A DNA stretch of 51,857 nucleotides from Actinomycetes bacterium. Lineage in GTDB: Bacteria; Actinomycetota; Acidimicrobiia; Acidimicrobiales; Acidimicrobilacustridaceae. The stretch covers positions 1-51,857 of the forward strand of contig JAKOVR010000112.1 of the NCBI GenBank assembly GCA_029782025.1, given 5' to 3'. Each line of letters opens with the position of its first letter. The first letter of the stretch is position 1. The notes below the pieces were generated by a model. It was not told the origin of the DNA. It did not search any database and was given only the letters and a program-made list of their open reading frames with translations. Below, piece by piece: positions 15,952 to 24,453 of this stretch. The position numbers and the translations under genes were made by a program.

Positions 15952-16308
15952 ATGATCAAGCTCGTGTGCTTCCTCAAGCGCAAGGACGGCCTCACCCACG
16001 AGGAGTTCGTCGACCACTGGCAACAGGTCCACGGCCCGTTGATCACGGGCACGCCGACGATCGCCCGGCACGTCGCCCGCTACGAGCAGCTGCTCCCGTC
16101 GGCCGCGCTGCCGTACATGGCCCCCAAAGGCTTCGACGGCATCACGATCATGTGGTTCCACGGGCCCGAGGACTTCGAGGCCTTCCTGGCCGAGCCCGAC
16201 TACGCGGCCAGGATCGCCCCGGACGAGCAGTCCTTCCTCGACCTGGCCGGGCTGGTGGGCATGCTCACCGAGGAGCCGTCGGTCGTGATCGACGGGGCGG
16301 CGGTCTGA
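15952..16308 (+). CDS. EthD-domain protein
   Basis: 118 aa. The sequence begins [19 protein letters not shown] and continues [10 protein letters not shown], the hallmark start of EthD/dimeric alpha-beta barrel proteins; [16 protein letters not shown] is the second strand-helix unit. EthD-like proteins occur in ring- and ether-degrading operons, where some act as small isomerases, cyclases or monooxygenases. Two conserved His (about H22 and H27) could be catalytic. It follows the SDR stop by 7 nt and shares one base with the next gene (TGATG), so it is part of the same operon. Confidence 0.85.
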   Translation: MIKLVCFLKRKDGLTHEEFVDHWQQVHGPLITGTPTIARHVARYEQLLPSAALPYMAPKGFDGITIMWFHGPEDFEAFLAEPDYAARIAPDEQSFLDLAGLVGMLTEEPSVVIDGAAV

Positions 16309-17078
16309 TGGCGGGCACCGGCGCCCTCGCCGGGCGCACGGCCATCGTCACCGGCGGTGCCTCCGGCATCGGCCTGGCCACGGTCCGCCGACTCCACGAC
16401 CTCGGCGCTTCCGTCGTGGTGGCCGACCTCGACGAGGCCCGGTGCCGGGCCGCCATCGAGGGCCTCGACGCCGACCGGGTCGAGGCCGTCGCCGCCGACG
16501 TCACCGCGCCCGACGCCGCTGCGGTGCTGGTGGCGCGGGCCGTCGACCGCTTCGGGGGCCTCGACATCGCCGTGAACAACGCCGGTACGCCGGGCACCTA
16601 CGCCGCCCTGCCGGACCAGACGCTCGCCGACTGGCAGGCCACCCTGGCCGTCAACCTCACCAGCGTGTTCACCGGGATGCAGGCCCAGGTCCCGGCCATG
16701 CTCGCCGGGGGCGGCGTCCCTGGTGGTGCCATCGTCAACGTAGCCTCCGACGCCGGCCTCATGGGCTTCGCCCGTCTCCCCGCCTACGTCGCCAGCAAGC
16801 ACGGGGTCATCGGGCTCACCAAGGCCGTGGCCCTCGAGTACGCCCGCAAGGGGATCCGGGTCAACGCTGTGTGCCCCGGGTCGGTACGCACGCCGATGCT
16901 GGCCGGGTTCACCGGCGGCGACGAGGCTGCGCTCGAGGCGATGGGCGCGGGCACCCCGATCGGCCGGCTGGCCTCGCCCGACGAGATCGCCGCCGCCATC
17001 GTGTGGCTCTGCACCGACGACGCCGTGTTCGTCACCGGCACGGCGATGCCGGTCGACGGCGGGGTGATGGCGACGTGA
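16308..17078 (+). CDS. Short-chain dehydrogenase/reductase
   Basis: 256-aa classical SDR. Cofactor motif TGGASGIG (about residues 15-22), VVADL with an acidic residue after strand 2 (D40), suggesting NAD(H), NNAG at 90-93, catalytic S147, Y160 and K164, and PGSVRTPM after strand 6. Start and stop codons overlap on both sides (TGATG upstream, GTGA downstream), which couples it to the EthD and the next SDR gene. A hydroxyacyl-CoA or ring-alcohol dehydrogenase role is plausible. Confidence 0.92.
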   Translation: MAGTGALAGRTAIVTGGASGIGLATVRRLHDLGASVVVADLDEARCRAAIEGLDADRVEAVAADVTAPDAAAVLVARAVDRFGGLDIAVNNAGTPGTYAALPDQTLADWQATLAVNLTSVFTGMQAQVPAMLAGGGVPGGAIVNVASDAGLMGFARLPAYVASKHGVIGLTKAVALEYARKGIRVNAVCPGSVRTPMLAGFTGGDEAALEAMGAGTPIGRLASPDEIAAAIVWLCTDDAVFVTGTAMPVDGGVMAT

Positions 17079-17866
17079 CCGGCGCCGGGATGGACGGGCT
17101 GCTGGCCGGCCAGAAGGTGATCATCACCGGGGGCGGCGCCGGGATCGGTCGGGCCACGGCGGAGCGCATGCACGCCGAGGGGGCGGCGGTGGCCGTGCTC
17201 GACATCGACGCCGATGCCGCGGCGGAGGTGGCCGAGTCGGTGCGGGGGAGCGGGTTCGTCGTCAACGTGAAGGACCGCGACGGCCTCGCCTCCGTGCTGC
17301 TCGAAGCGGTCGACACCCTCGGCGGCTGCACGGCCCTCGTCAACAACGCCGGCGTCGGGAACCTCAAACCGCTCGACCGCTACAGCGACAAGGAGTGGGA
17401 CCTCCTCATCGGGGTCAACCTCACGGCGGTGTTCACCGCCACGCGGGCCATCGCCCCGGTGCTCGCGGCCGGCGGGGGCGGCTCGATCGTCAACGTCACC
17501 TCGGCGTCGGCCCTGCGTCCCACCCGCGGCGAGGCGCCCTACAGCGCGGCCAAGGCGGCGGTGGTGGCGCTGACCCAGAGCACGGCGCTGGAGTACGGGC
17601 CATCGGTGCGGGCCAACACCGTGGCGCCGGGGTTCATCCGCACCGGCCTCACGGCCATGGCCGCCGACGATCCCGCGCTCAGCGCCGACCTCGCCAGCCG
17701 CACCCCGCTGGCCCGGCTGGGCGAGCCGGGCGACGTGGCCGACGTGATCGTGTTCCTGTGCTCGTCGCTGTCGCGCTACGTGACGGGCCAGACCATCGTG
17801 GTCGACGGCGGGAGCCTCCTCGTGAACGCGCAGGTCGACCCGTTGCTGCAGCGGTGGTTGGGCTGA
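17075..17866 (+). CDS. Short-chain dehydrogenase/reductase
   Basis: 263-aa classical SDR. Motifs: TGGGAGIG (about residues 18-25), VLDID (D43, D45) suggesting NAD(H), NNAG at 90-93, catalytic S143, Y156 and K160 (YSAAK), and PGFIRTG. The GTG start at 17075 overlaps the previous stop (GTGA); a methionine five codons later is possible but has no better site. It ends the enzyme run of the TetR operon; a membrane protein gene begins 16 nt later and may be read through. Three SDRs in one operon suggest several alcohol/ketone steps. Confidence 0.92.
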   Translation: MTGAGMDGLLAGQKVIITGGGAGIGRATAERMHAEGAAVAVLDIDADAAAEVAESVRGSGFVVNVKDRDGLASVLLEAVDTLGGCTALVNNAGVGNLKPLDRYSDKEWDLLIGVNLTAVFTATRAIAPVLAAGGGGSIVNVTSASALRPTRGEAPYSAAKAAVVALTQSTALEYGPSVRANTVAPGFIRTGLTAMAADDPALSADLASRTPLARLGEPGDVADVIVFLCSSLSRYVTGQTIVVDGGSLLVNAQVDPLLQRWLG

Positions 17867-17882
17867 GGCCGGTCCGGCCGGC

Positions 17883-19559
17883 ATGACGGCACGGGCCGGG
17901 TGGGCCGGGTGGGCGCGGCGCTCGGTCGCCGCCGGCGCCGCCCTGCCCCTGGTGGCGGCCCTGCCCTACGTCGTCGCCGCGGTGGTGGCTCTCGGGGTGG
18001 TCTGGCACCCGGTGTCGGACTGGGCCCTCATCGAGGTCCAGACCGCCGACGTGTCCTCCACCAGCCCGCCGCTGGTCGGCGCCTACAGCCGCTTCGGGTT
18101 CGACCACCCCGGGCCGCTCGCCTTCTGGTTGCTGGCGCCGCTGTACCAGGCTGCGGGGCGGGCCCCGTCGGCCCTGCTTGCCGGCTCGGCGCTCATCGGC
18201 GCGGTGGCCGCAGCTGGGGCCGTCGTCACCGCCCGCCGGTGCGGGGGCCGCACGCTCGCCACCCTCGTGGCCGTCGCCATGGTGCTCACGGCCGCCCTCC
18301 TCGGCGGTTCGGCGATCGTCAATCCGTGGAACCCCGCCCTGCCGTTCGTCCCCTTCCTCTGGTTCGCGGTGCTGGCCTGGGCGGTGGCCGTCGGGCGCAC
18401 CCGGTGCCTGCCGCTGCTGGTGGCGACCGGGTCGTTGGCCGTCCAGTCCCACCTCGCCTATGCCCCGCCGGTGGTGGCGGTGTTCGCGGTCGCCGTCGGT
18501 CTCGGTCTCCGGGCCCGTCCCCTGGCCCGGCCCTGGGGAGGGGCCGCCGGTCGCGCCGTCGGGGTCGGCGCGCTGCTCTGGGCCCTCCCCGTGTGGGACC
18601 AGATCCACGGTGAAGGGAACCTCGGCCGCATCGCCGCCTCGCTGGCCGGCGACGCGTCGGCCGGGTCGGGCGGACGCCTCGGCTGGGCGGCCGGGCTCGG
18701 CGTCTTCGGTCGGGTCACCACCTTCGGCGACGCCGCGCGGGTGGTCGCCGCCAACGACAGCCTCGGGCCGATCGTGCCCGGGAGCGCCATCGTCGGCCTC
18801 GCCGTCCTGGCCGTCGTGGTCGCCCTGGCCGCGGCCGCCTGGCGCTTCGCCCCGCGTCCCATCGCCGCGGCGGCCACGGTGGACGCCGCCGCCGCCCTCG
18901 CCATGGTGGCCGGCGCGGCGCGGGCCGAGGGCTACCCGTTCCCGTGGTTGTTCCGCCCGATGCTCGCCCTGCCCGTCTGGACGGCGGTGGTGGTGGCCTG
19001 GTGGGTGGCGACCCGGCCCGCGGTGCGGTCGAGCGCGGCGTCGGCCTGGCGCCGGTCGGCGGGCGGGCTGGTGGTCGACCGCTGCGTCGCCGGGACGACG
19101 CTCGTGACCGGCCTGCTGCTCGTGGGGGCGGTCGGGGCCGGCCCGCGGGCGGCGTCGGTGGAGCCGCCGTGGGCCTCGTGGAGCGACGCCGCCGGCCGTC
19201 TGTGCCCACCGGCGGCCGACGCGCTCGCGGCAGAGGGCACCGGCGCGGTGGTCCTCGACCTCCGCCCGTCGGCCGACCTCCTGTTCCTCACCTTCGCCTG
19301 CGCCGCCGCCTTCACCCGGGCCGGCATCGACGTCCGGGTGGGGGAGGGGCAGGCCGCGGTGTTCCTCCCCGGCCACGGCCCCCGTCACGACGGTGGGGTG
19401 GCGCCGAAGGTCTCGGTGGCGGTGGGGCCGGTCGAGGTGGCGGCGGCGAGGGCGAAGGTGGGCGCCAGGGTGGTCGTGGCCCTCACCCCGTCGGTCGAGG
19501 AACGGCGGGCCGGGGTGCCGGACGCCGCCGTGGTGGTGGCCGGCCTCGGGTTCACGTGA
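17883..19559 (+). CDS. Polytopic membrane protein, GT-C glycosyltransferase-like
   Basis: 558 aa with about 9-10 hydrophobic segments (for example LPYVVAAVVALGVVW, LLAGSALIGAVAAAGAVV, LATLVAVAMVLTAALL). The motif RFGFDHPGPLAFWLLAPLYQ after the first membrane helix resembles the HPGP loop of GT-C enzymes that use polyprenyl-phosphate sugars, with the preceding acidic residues of the first periplasmic loop at about 46-51. The C-terminal quarter is a soluble, probably extracytoplasmic domain. It most likely transfers sugars in the envelope; the exact family is uncertain. It begins 16 nt after the SDR gene but has no clear ribosome binding site. Confidence 0.72.
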   Translation: MTARAGWAGWARRSVAAGAALPLVAALPYVVAAVVALGVVWHPVSDWALIEVQTADVSSTSPPLVGAYSRFGFDHPGPLAFWLLAPLYQAAGRAPSALLAGSALIGAVAAAGAVVTARRCGGRTLATLVAVAMVLTAALLGGSAIVNPWNPALPFVPFLWFAVLAWAVAVGRTRCLPLLVATGSLAVQSHLAYAPPVVAVFAVAVGLGLRARPLARPWGGAAGRAVGVGALLWALPVWDQIHGEGNLGRIAASLAGDASAGSGGRLGWAAGLGVFGRVTTFGDAARVVAANDSLGPIVPGSAIVGLAVLAVVVALAAAAWRFAPRPIAAAATVDAAAALAMVAGAARAEGYPFPWLFRPMLALPVWTAVVVAWWVATRPAVRSSAASAWRRSAGGLVVDRCVAGTTLVTGLLLVGAVGAGPRAASVEPPWASWSDAAGRLCPPAADALAAEGTGAVVLDLRPSADLLFLTFACAAAFTRAGIDVRVGEGQAAVFLPGHGPRHDGGVAPKVSVAVGPVEVAAARAKVGARVVVALTPSVEERRAGVPDAAVVVAGLGFT

Positions 19560-19620
19560 CCTCGCCGGTCCGGCCCTTGACGTGCCCGCTTCGAGCGGCG
19601 CCGCCTAGCATCGGGCCCCT

Positions 19621-21441
19621 GTGACGACAACGCCGGTCGACGACCCCGACGCTCCCGCGCCGAGCGGCGACCGATCCGACGAAGGCCCCGACCCGGTGGA
19701 GCCCGGCGCCGTCGACCGGACCGACGACGGGGACGAGGGCACGGACGACGACGGGTCGGCGGACGCGGCGGGGGACGGAGACGGGGACGGAGACGGGGAC
19801 GGGGACGCGCCCGGAGCGGGCGCCGGTGGGGGCCGGGCCATCCCGTGGTGGCGCCCCATCGCCCGGTGGGAGGCCACCGGCCACCGGTTCCTGCCCGGCC
19901 TCTCCTTCCCGGTGGCGGTGTGGGCCCTGTGGCGGGCCGTGCACTTCGTGATGACCTACATGCAGGTCGGCCCGGTCACGAACACCCTCGAGTCCACGAT
20001 GAACGTGGCCTTCAACTACGACGGCGAGCGCTACCTGCTCATCCTGCACCAGGGCTACGTCAACCCGAACGTGATGATGCCCAACACGGCGTTCTTCCCG
20101 ATGACGTCGTGGGCGGCCAACCCCATCTGGTGGATCACCCGGTCCGACGCCGCCACCGTGCACGTCTTCGCCACCCTCACCGCCATCGCCGCCTTCGCCA
20201 CGGTGTGGGGCGTGGCCAAGGCCTGGCGGAACGAGGTCATCGCCCGGCGGGCCACCCTGCTCCTGGCCTTCATGCCCTCGACGCTGTTCCTGTGGGCCTT
20301 CTACTCCGAGGGCCTGTTCATGGCGCTGGGGGCCGGCGCGGTGATCGCCGATCGACGAGGCCGCCGGGGCATCGCCGCCGCGCTGTTGGTGCCCCTCGCC
20401 GCCACCCGCAGCGTCGGGATCCTGATCCCCCTCGTGCTGGCCTTGGCCCGCGTCGTGCGCAGCACGAAGGGCGACGACGTGGCCCGACGCGCCCTGGCCT
20501 ACGGCCCGCTGGCCTCGATCGCGGTGTGGGCCGTCGTCGGGTCGATGCTCGGCGCGCCCCGCATCGACGGGTCGGGCGGCTTCAGCATCGGTCGGAACGG
20601 GCCCACCTTCCTCGTGGTGCTGCCCCTCCTCGTGAGCGGCGGGGTGCTCCTGTACCGCCGCCGGATCGACGCGTGGGCCGCGGCCTACGTCGGCGCCGGT
20701 GTCGTGGGGCTGGCCGCGGTGATGGTCGTCATGTGGAAGCAGGCCGGCGACCCGCTGGCCTTCATGAAGGTCCAGGAGGACTGGGGCCGCCAGCTCTCGT
20801 GGCCGTGGGCCACGATCAACCAGGGATTCGACAACCTCTTCCCGCGGCCGGAGACGATCATGATCCCGGCCCTCGTGGCCCGGAACTTCGACCTGTGGTG
20901 CCTTCTGCTCATCGCCCTGCCGCTCTGCTACGCCATGGGTGCCTCGGCGTGGGACCACCGCGAGGACCGCACGTGGTGGACCGCCGGGTGGGTCCTCACC
21001 CTCGTGCCGCTGTACGTCGGGGTCATCCTCGTCCTGTACCGCCTGCGCATCCTCGGTTCCGTGGTCGACCTCACGGTGCCGGGCACGAAGCACGTGTTCA
21101 CCCTGCCCATCCTCTACCTCGTGATCCTGGCCGCGTTCGTGACCACCATCTGGCTGCTGCACCCCCTCATCCCGCGGTTCGCGCTCCACGGCGACGGCTG
21201 GCCGATGGAGGCCTGGCTCATCGGCTGGGCCCTGATCATCCTGCCGTTCTGCTCCAGCGCGCTGGCCAGCTTCAATCGCTTCACGATGGCCGACTGGGTG
21301 ATCTATCCGATCTTCGCCAGCTTCTTCGCCCGGCTCCCGCGCCAGGTGCGGTGGATCCCCTACGTGGTGTTGGGGGTCGCCGGTGCCGTCGTGACGTGGC
21401 GCATGGTCGGCCGCATGGCCGCCGACCGCTTCGTCGGCTGA
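19621..21441 (+). CDS. PIG-V-like GT-C mannosyltransferase
   Basis: 606 aa. Residues 1-75 are an acidic disordered head ending in repeated Asp-Gly. Then come about 10 membrane helices. Motifs typical of the PIG-V/COG5542 group are visible: FNYDGERYLLILHQGY (about 128-143), TAFFPMTSW (about 154-162) and FYSEGLFMALGAG (about 224-236). Such enzymes transfer mannose from polyprenyl-phosphate mannose on the outer face of the membrane. The start is GTG 19621, preceded by TAGCAT 9 nt upstream and little leader. The gene ends 30 nt before palindrome copy C. Confidence 0.8.
   Translation: MTTTPVDDPDAPAPSGDRSDEGPDPVEPGAVDRTDDGDEGTDDDGSADAAGDGDGDGDGDGDAPGAGAGGGRAIPWWRPIARWEATGHRFLPGLSFPVAVWALWRAVHFVMTYMQVGPVTNTLESTMNVAFNYDGERYLLILHQGYVNPNVMMPNTAFFPMTSWAANPIWWITRSDAATVHVFATLTAIAAFATVWGVAKAWRNEVIARRATLLLAFMPSTLFLWAFYSEGLFMALGAGAVIADRRGRRGIAAALLVPLAATRSVGILIPLVLALARVVRSTKGDDVARRALAYGPLASIAVWAVVGSMLGAPRIDGSGGFSIGRNGPTFLVVLPLLVSGGVLLYRRRIDAWAAAYVGAGVVGLAAVMVVMWKQAGDPLAFMKVQEDWGRQLSWPWATINQGFDNLFPRPETIMIPALVARNFDLWCLLLIALPLCYAMGASAWDHREDRTWWTAGWVLTLVPLYVGVILVLYRLRILGSVVDLTVPGTKHVFTLPILYLVILAAFVTTIWLLHPLIPRFALHGDGWPMEAWLIGWALIILPFCSSALASFNRFTMADWVIYPIFASFFARLPRQVRWIPYVVLGVAGAVVTWRMVGRMAADRFVG
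19774..19806 (+). repeat. GACGGR tandem repeat
   Basis: Five and a half GACGGR hexamers encode Asp-Gly repeats in the acidic head of the PIG-V-like protein. The tract can change length in frame. Confidence 0.85.
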
Positions 21442-21471
21442 CTCGATTTGACTGTCTTCCTGTGGGTGCGA

Positions 21472-21527
21472 AGTTCCTGTGGGTGCGAATTGTTCGCTAA
21501 CGCTAACATTTCGCACCCACAGGAACT
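21472..21527. terminator. Intergenic palindrome copy C with duplicated left-arm head
   Basis: Two 27-bp arms pair at 24 positions around an AA loop. The outer stem is AGTTCCTGTGGG / CCCACAGGAACT. A second copy of the left-arm head, TTCCTGTGGGTGCGAA, stands at 21457-21472, one period (17 bp) upstream of the same 16-mer at 21474-21489. It lies between convergent genes ending at 21441 and 21554. Confidence 0.78.
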
Positions 21528-21553
21528 CGATCGGAGCGGCCGGGGTGGGCCGG

Positions 21554-22360
21554 CTACCAGAGCTCGTCGGTGTAGGTGTCGGTGCCGGGGATGGTGGGGA
21601 TGAACGGGGCGGCCCAGCTCACCGAACCGTGCCCGCCGACGCTGATGCGGTCGGCCAGGGCGTGGATGGCCTGCCAGCGGTTGCGCGGGTCCTCGTCGAG
21701 GAAGCACAGCAGCAGCACGCGGCGGTCGTGGTCGGGGTTCTCGGGCTGGAACACCGGCGCGCCCTCGGGCAGCGGGATCGGGGTCGAGCCGATCACGAGG
21801 CTGACCGGGGAATCGGGGAGGGCGGCGGGGAGGCAGTCGTCGCGCAGCCAGTTGGAGAACTCGCGGGCGTCGGTGTCGGGGGTGCGCTCGACGAAGAGGG
21901 CGACGAGCCCGGCGAAGGGGTGCTCGAGGGCCAGCGCCGGCGGGACCCCGTCGGGGTCACGGGTGAGCGACCAGCGGGTGACGTACATCAGCGTGTGGAC
22001 GTGGTCGCGCTCGGGGAACATGCGGCCGTGCTCGTGGAGCCACGCCACCTGCTCGCTGCCCCAGGCGATGGCCTCGGCGTCCTCGCCCTTGTGGATCCAG
22101 TAGGTGGCGAGGTAGGACCCGGTGTCGATCGGCAGCGACGGGAGGAAGGGTGAGGGGTCGGGGAAGCGGAGCTTCTTGAGGTCGGCGGTGGCCACCCAGC
22201 GTCGACCGGCGAACCACCCCTTCCCGATCATGCAGCCGGCGAGGTAGTGGTCACGCTCGTACCAGCGGTTGTAGTCGACCTCCCGCCCGCGGTGCGGTTC
22301 GACCATGGTGAACAGGATGGTGCCCACCAGCACGTTGTCGTAAGGACCGGGTTGCCACAT
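21554..22360 (-). CDS. Dimeric alpha-beta barrel-like protein, function unknown
   Basis: 268 aa, cytoplasmic by sequence (no signal or membrane segment). The N-terminal half begins VLVGTILFTMVEPHRGREVD and continues YNRWYERDHYLAGCM, which resembles EthD/antibiotic-monooxygenase-type alpha-beta barrel repeats; the second half (GLVALFVERTPDTDAREFSNWLRDDCLP) looks like a second, diverged repeat. Aromatic and His residues in the first repeat (W41, H46 by approximate count) could line a pocket. I know of no assigned function. ATG 22360 has no Shine-Dalgarno; TAAGGT lies 8 nt upstream on its strand. Confidence 0.75.
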   Translation of the reverse strand: MWQPGPYDNVLVGTILFTMVEPHRGREVDYNRWYERDHYLAGCMIGKGWFAGRRWVATADLKKLRFPDPSPFLPSLPIDTGSYLATYWIHKGEDAEAIAWGSEQVAWLHEHGRMFPERDHVHTLMYVTRWSLTRDPDGVPPALALEHPFAGLVALFVERTPDTDAREFSNWLRDDCLPAALPDSPVSLVIGSTPIPLPEGAPVFQPENPDHDRRVLLLCFLDEDPRNRWQAIHALADRISVGGHGSVSWAAPFIPTIPGTDTYTDELW

Positions 22361-22459
22361 GGAGCCGCACCTTACCCGGGGCCCACCCCGTTCGGGCCGG
22401 CCCCGGCCACGACCCCGCGGCCACGACCGCGGTGCCACGACCTCCGGGGTGTCGGACGG

Positions 22460-22465
22460 TACGGT
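22460..22465 (+). promoter_or_regulatory. -10 box of a leaderless promoter
   Basis: TACGGT ends 6 nt before GTG 22472. There is no ribosome binding site, so a leaderless transcript for the lipoprotein/methyltransferase pair is expected. Confidence 0.55.
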
Positions 22466-22471
22466 CCCTCC

Positions 22472-23569
22472 GTGCTCCCGCCGCCTCCCCCCGTCCGCGG
22501 CGCGGCGCGTCGGCGGTCGTGGTTGCGGGCCGCCGCCGTGGCCGTGGCGGTCGTGGTCGGCACCACGGGCTGCTCGTCGGCCGTCGGCCGGCCCGAGCCC
22601 GGCGGGCTCGGCGAGCTGGCCTTCGGGACCGTCCGGCCGCCGCTGCCCCGCAGCCTCGAGGCCTACCGGGGCCAGGGGGCGTGGGTCGACGTCTACGACT
22701 TCGTGCCGGCCTACGCCCAGGGCGATCCGCCCCTCGCCCCGTCGGCCGTCGATGCCATGGCCGAGCGCGGGGTCCACACCCTCTTCCTCCAGGCCGCCCG
22801 CTGGGACGACACCACCCCCGAGGGGCTGATCGACCGGCGCCTGCTGTGGTCGTTCCTCCGTCGGGCCCACGAGCACGGGATGTTCGTGGTGGGCTGGTAC
22901 CTCCCCAAGTTCGACGACGTGGCGCGCGACCTCGACCGGCTGCGCCAGATCCGGGACTTCACCTTCCTCGGGGAGCAGTTCGACGGCATCGGGGTGGACA
23001 TCGAGTACACCGAGGGGGTCCCCGACGTGGGCGCCCGCAATGCCGCGCTGGTGGCCCTGTCGCACCGGTTCCGGGCCGAGACCCGCCAGATGCCGATCAG
23101 CGCCATCGTCATCCCGGCGGTCCAGCTCGAGGTCGTGAACGAGAAGTACTGGCCCGGCTTCCCCTATGCCGAGATCGCCGGCGACTACGACGTCTGGCAG
23201 CCCATGGCCTACTGGTCGTTCCGCTCGAAGCCCTACGACGACGGCTACCGCTACGTGAAGGAGTCCGTCGACCGCCTGCGCAACAACCTCGGCAACCCCT
23301 TCGCGGTGGTCAACCCGATCGGCGGCATCGCCGACGAGGTGAAGGACGAGCACATGGTGCAGTTCGCCCAGGCGCTGCGCGACGTCAACGCCGTCGGCGG
23401 CGGCATGTACGACTGGAACACCCTGCCGCCGGGGCGGCAGTGGCTGTTGCGCAACGCGTTCGTGTCCGGCCCGGCCCGGGACCTCCCGCCCCCGCCGGCC
23501 TTCGCCGACCGGTCGGCGGTCCCGCCGCCGTCGTCCGCCGCCCCGGCGGCGCCGGAGCCCGGCGGCTGA
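22472..23569 (+). CDS. Exported protein with probable glycosidase-like TIM barrel
   Basis: 365 aa. A basic Pro-rich start, a hydrophobic segment (AAAVAVAVVVGTTGC) and C34 suggest a lipoprotein, although the lipobox is weak. The mature part looks like a TIM barrel: AWVDVYDFVPAY, GVHTLFLQAARWDD, MFVVGWYLPKFDD, FDGIGVDIEYTEGVPD (about residues 168-183, with Asp/Glu pairs placed like a glycosidase active site) and YDVWQPMAYWSFR. A Pro/Ala tail ends it. It probably acts on an extracellular glycan or is a degenerate hydrolase. Its stop shares one base with the next start (TGATG), so it is co-translated with the methyltransferase. Confidence 0.78.
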   Translation: MLPPPPPVRGAARRRSWLRAAAVAVAVVVGTTGCSSAVGRPEPGGLGELAFGTVRPPLPRSLEAYRGQGAWVDVYDFVPAYAQGDPPLAPSAVDAMAERGVHTLFLQAARWDDTTPEGLIDRRLLWSFLRRAHEHGMFVVGWYLPKFDDVARDLDRLRQIRDFTFLGEQFDGIGVDIEYTEGVPDVGARNAALVALSHRFRAETRQMPISAIVIPAVQLEVVNEKYWPGFPYAEIAGDYDVWQPMAYWSFRSKPYDDGYRYVKESVDRLRNNLGNPFAVVNPIGGIADEVKDEHMVQFAQALRDVNAVGGGMYDWNTLPPGRQWLLRNAFVSGPARDLPPPPAFADRSAVPPPSSAAPAAPEPGG

Positions 23570-24399
23570 TGGCGGGGAACCCGCGGCGCGGTGCGGTCGA
23601 CGTCGGCGATCCCCGCCTCGATGCCTACCGGTCGCTGGCCGACCCGGCGGCCCGGACCACGCTGGAGGGCGAGCTCGGGATCTTCGTGGCCGAGGGGGAG
23701 CAGGCGATCGCTCGGCTGGTCGATCTCGGCGTGCCCTTCCGGTCGGTGCTGGTCGACGCCCGCCGGGCCGCCCGGCACGACGCCCTGCTCGCGGCCGTGA
23801 CCGAGCGGGGCGGCGAGGTCCTCGTCGCCCCGCCCGAGGTGCTGCGGGACACCGTCGGCTTCGACCTGCACCGGGGGCTGGTGGCCACCTGCCCGCGGCC
23901 CCCCGAGCCCGACCTCGCCACCGTGGCCGCGCCGCCGGCCCGGCGACTCCTCGTCCTCGAGGCGCTCAACGATCACGAGAACCTCGGCGTCATCTTCCGC
24001 TCGGCCGCCGCCCTCGGCGCCGACGGGGTGGTGCTCGACCGGCGCTGCGCCGATCCGCTCTACCGGCGCACCGTCCGGGTGTCGATCGGCAACGTGCTGG
24101 CCGTGCCGTGGTGCCGGGCCGACGTGTGGCCGGAGGCGCTGGCCGAGCTCCGGTCGGCGGGCTGGGTCGTGGCCGCGCTCGCCCTCGACGGCGCCGTCGA
24201 CCTCGACGCGCCCTCCTTGGCGGCGGTCGACCGGCTGGCCCTCCTCGCCGGCGCCGAGGGACCGGGGCTCACGGCCGAGGCCCTGGCCGCCAGCGATCTG
24301 CGGGTGCGGATCCCGATGGCCCGCGGCGTGGATTCGCTCAACGTCGGGACGGCGGTCGCCGTGGCCCTCCACGCGGCGCGGCCAACCGACCGCAGGTAG
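23569..24399 (+). CDS. TrmH/SpoU-family RNA 2'-O-methyltransferase
   Basis: 276 aa. The SPOUT catalytic domain occupies about residues 125-272. Motif 1 is LNDHENLGVIFRSAAALGADG (in parts: NDHENLG and FRSAAALGADG), motif 2 AGAEGPGLT, motif 3 IPMARGVDSLNVGTAVAVAL. The N-terminal 100 residues are the substrate-binding domain common to 23S rRNA Gm2251-type and related enzymes. It should methylate rRNA or tRNA with SAM as donor. It overlaps the previous stop by one base. Its own stop codon (TAG 24397-24399) forms the first bases of the KstR-type operator of the next operon. Confidence 0.92.
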   Translation: MAGNPRRGAVDVGDPRLDAYRSLADPAARTTLEGELGIFVAEGEQAIARLVDLGVPFRSVLVDARRAARHDALLAAVTERGGEVLVAPPEVLRDTVGFDLHRGLVATCPRPPEPDLATVAAPPARRLLVLEALNDHENLGVIFRSAAALGADGVVLDRRCADPLYRRTVRVSIGNVLAVPWCRADVWPEALAELRSAGWVVAALALDGAVDLDAPSLAAVDRLALLAGAEGPGLTAEALAASDLRVRIPMARGVDSLNVGTAVAVALHAARPTDRR

Positions 24400-24410
24400 A
24401 ACCTGTTTCA
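24397..24410. promoter_or_regulatory. KstR-type operator before the amidohydrolase operon
   Basis: TAGAACCTGTTTCA matches TNNAACNNGTTNNA at every fixed position. It lies 43 bp upstream of the amidohydrolase start and immediately upstream of the second operator, and it overlaps the stop codon of the methyltransferase gene. Confidence 0.65.
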
Positions 24411-24416
24411 ATTTCG

Positions 24417-24435
24417 AGCTGACAGACCGTCAGCT
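24417..24435. promoter_or_regulatory. TetR-type operator, site 2
   Basis: AGCTGACAGACCGTCAGCT is a 19-bp palindrome whose core CTGACAGACCGTCAG matches the motif seen at 12476. It covers the -35 box and most of the spacer of the promoter below, so bound protein would block transcription. Confidence 0.65.
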
Positions 24436-24447
24436 ATCCGGTACGCT
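24419..24447 (+). promoter_or_regulatory. Promoter of the amidohydrolase operon
   Basis: CTGACA (24419-24424) and TACGCT (24442-24447) are 17 nt apart, a good housekeeping-type promoter. TACGCT ends 6 nt before ATG 24454, so the mRNA should be leaderless. Confidence 0.65.
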
Positions 24448-24453
24448 GGCGCC

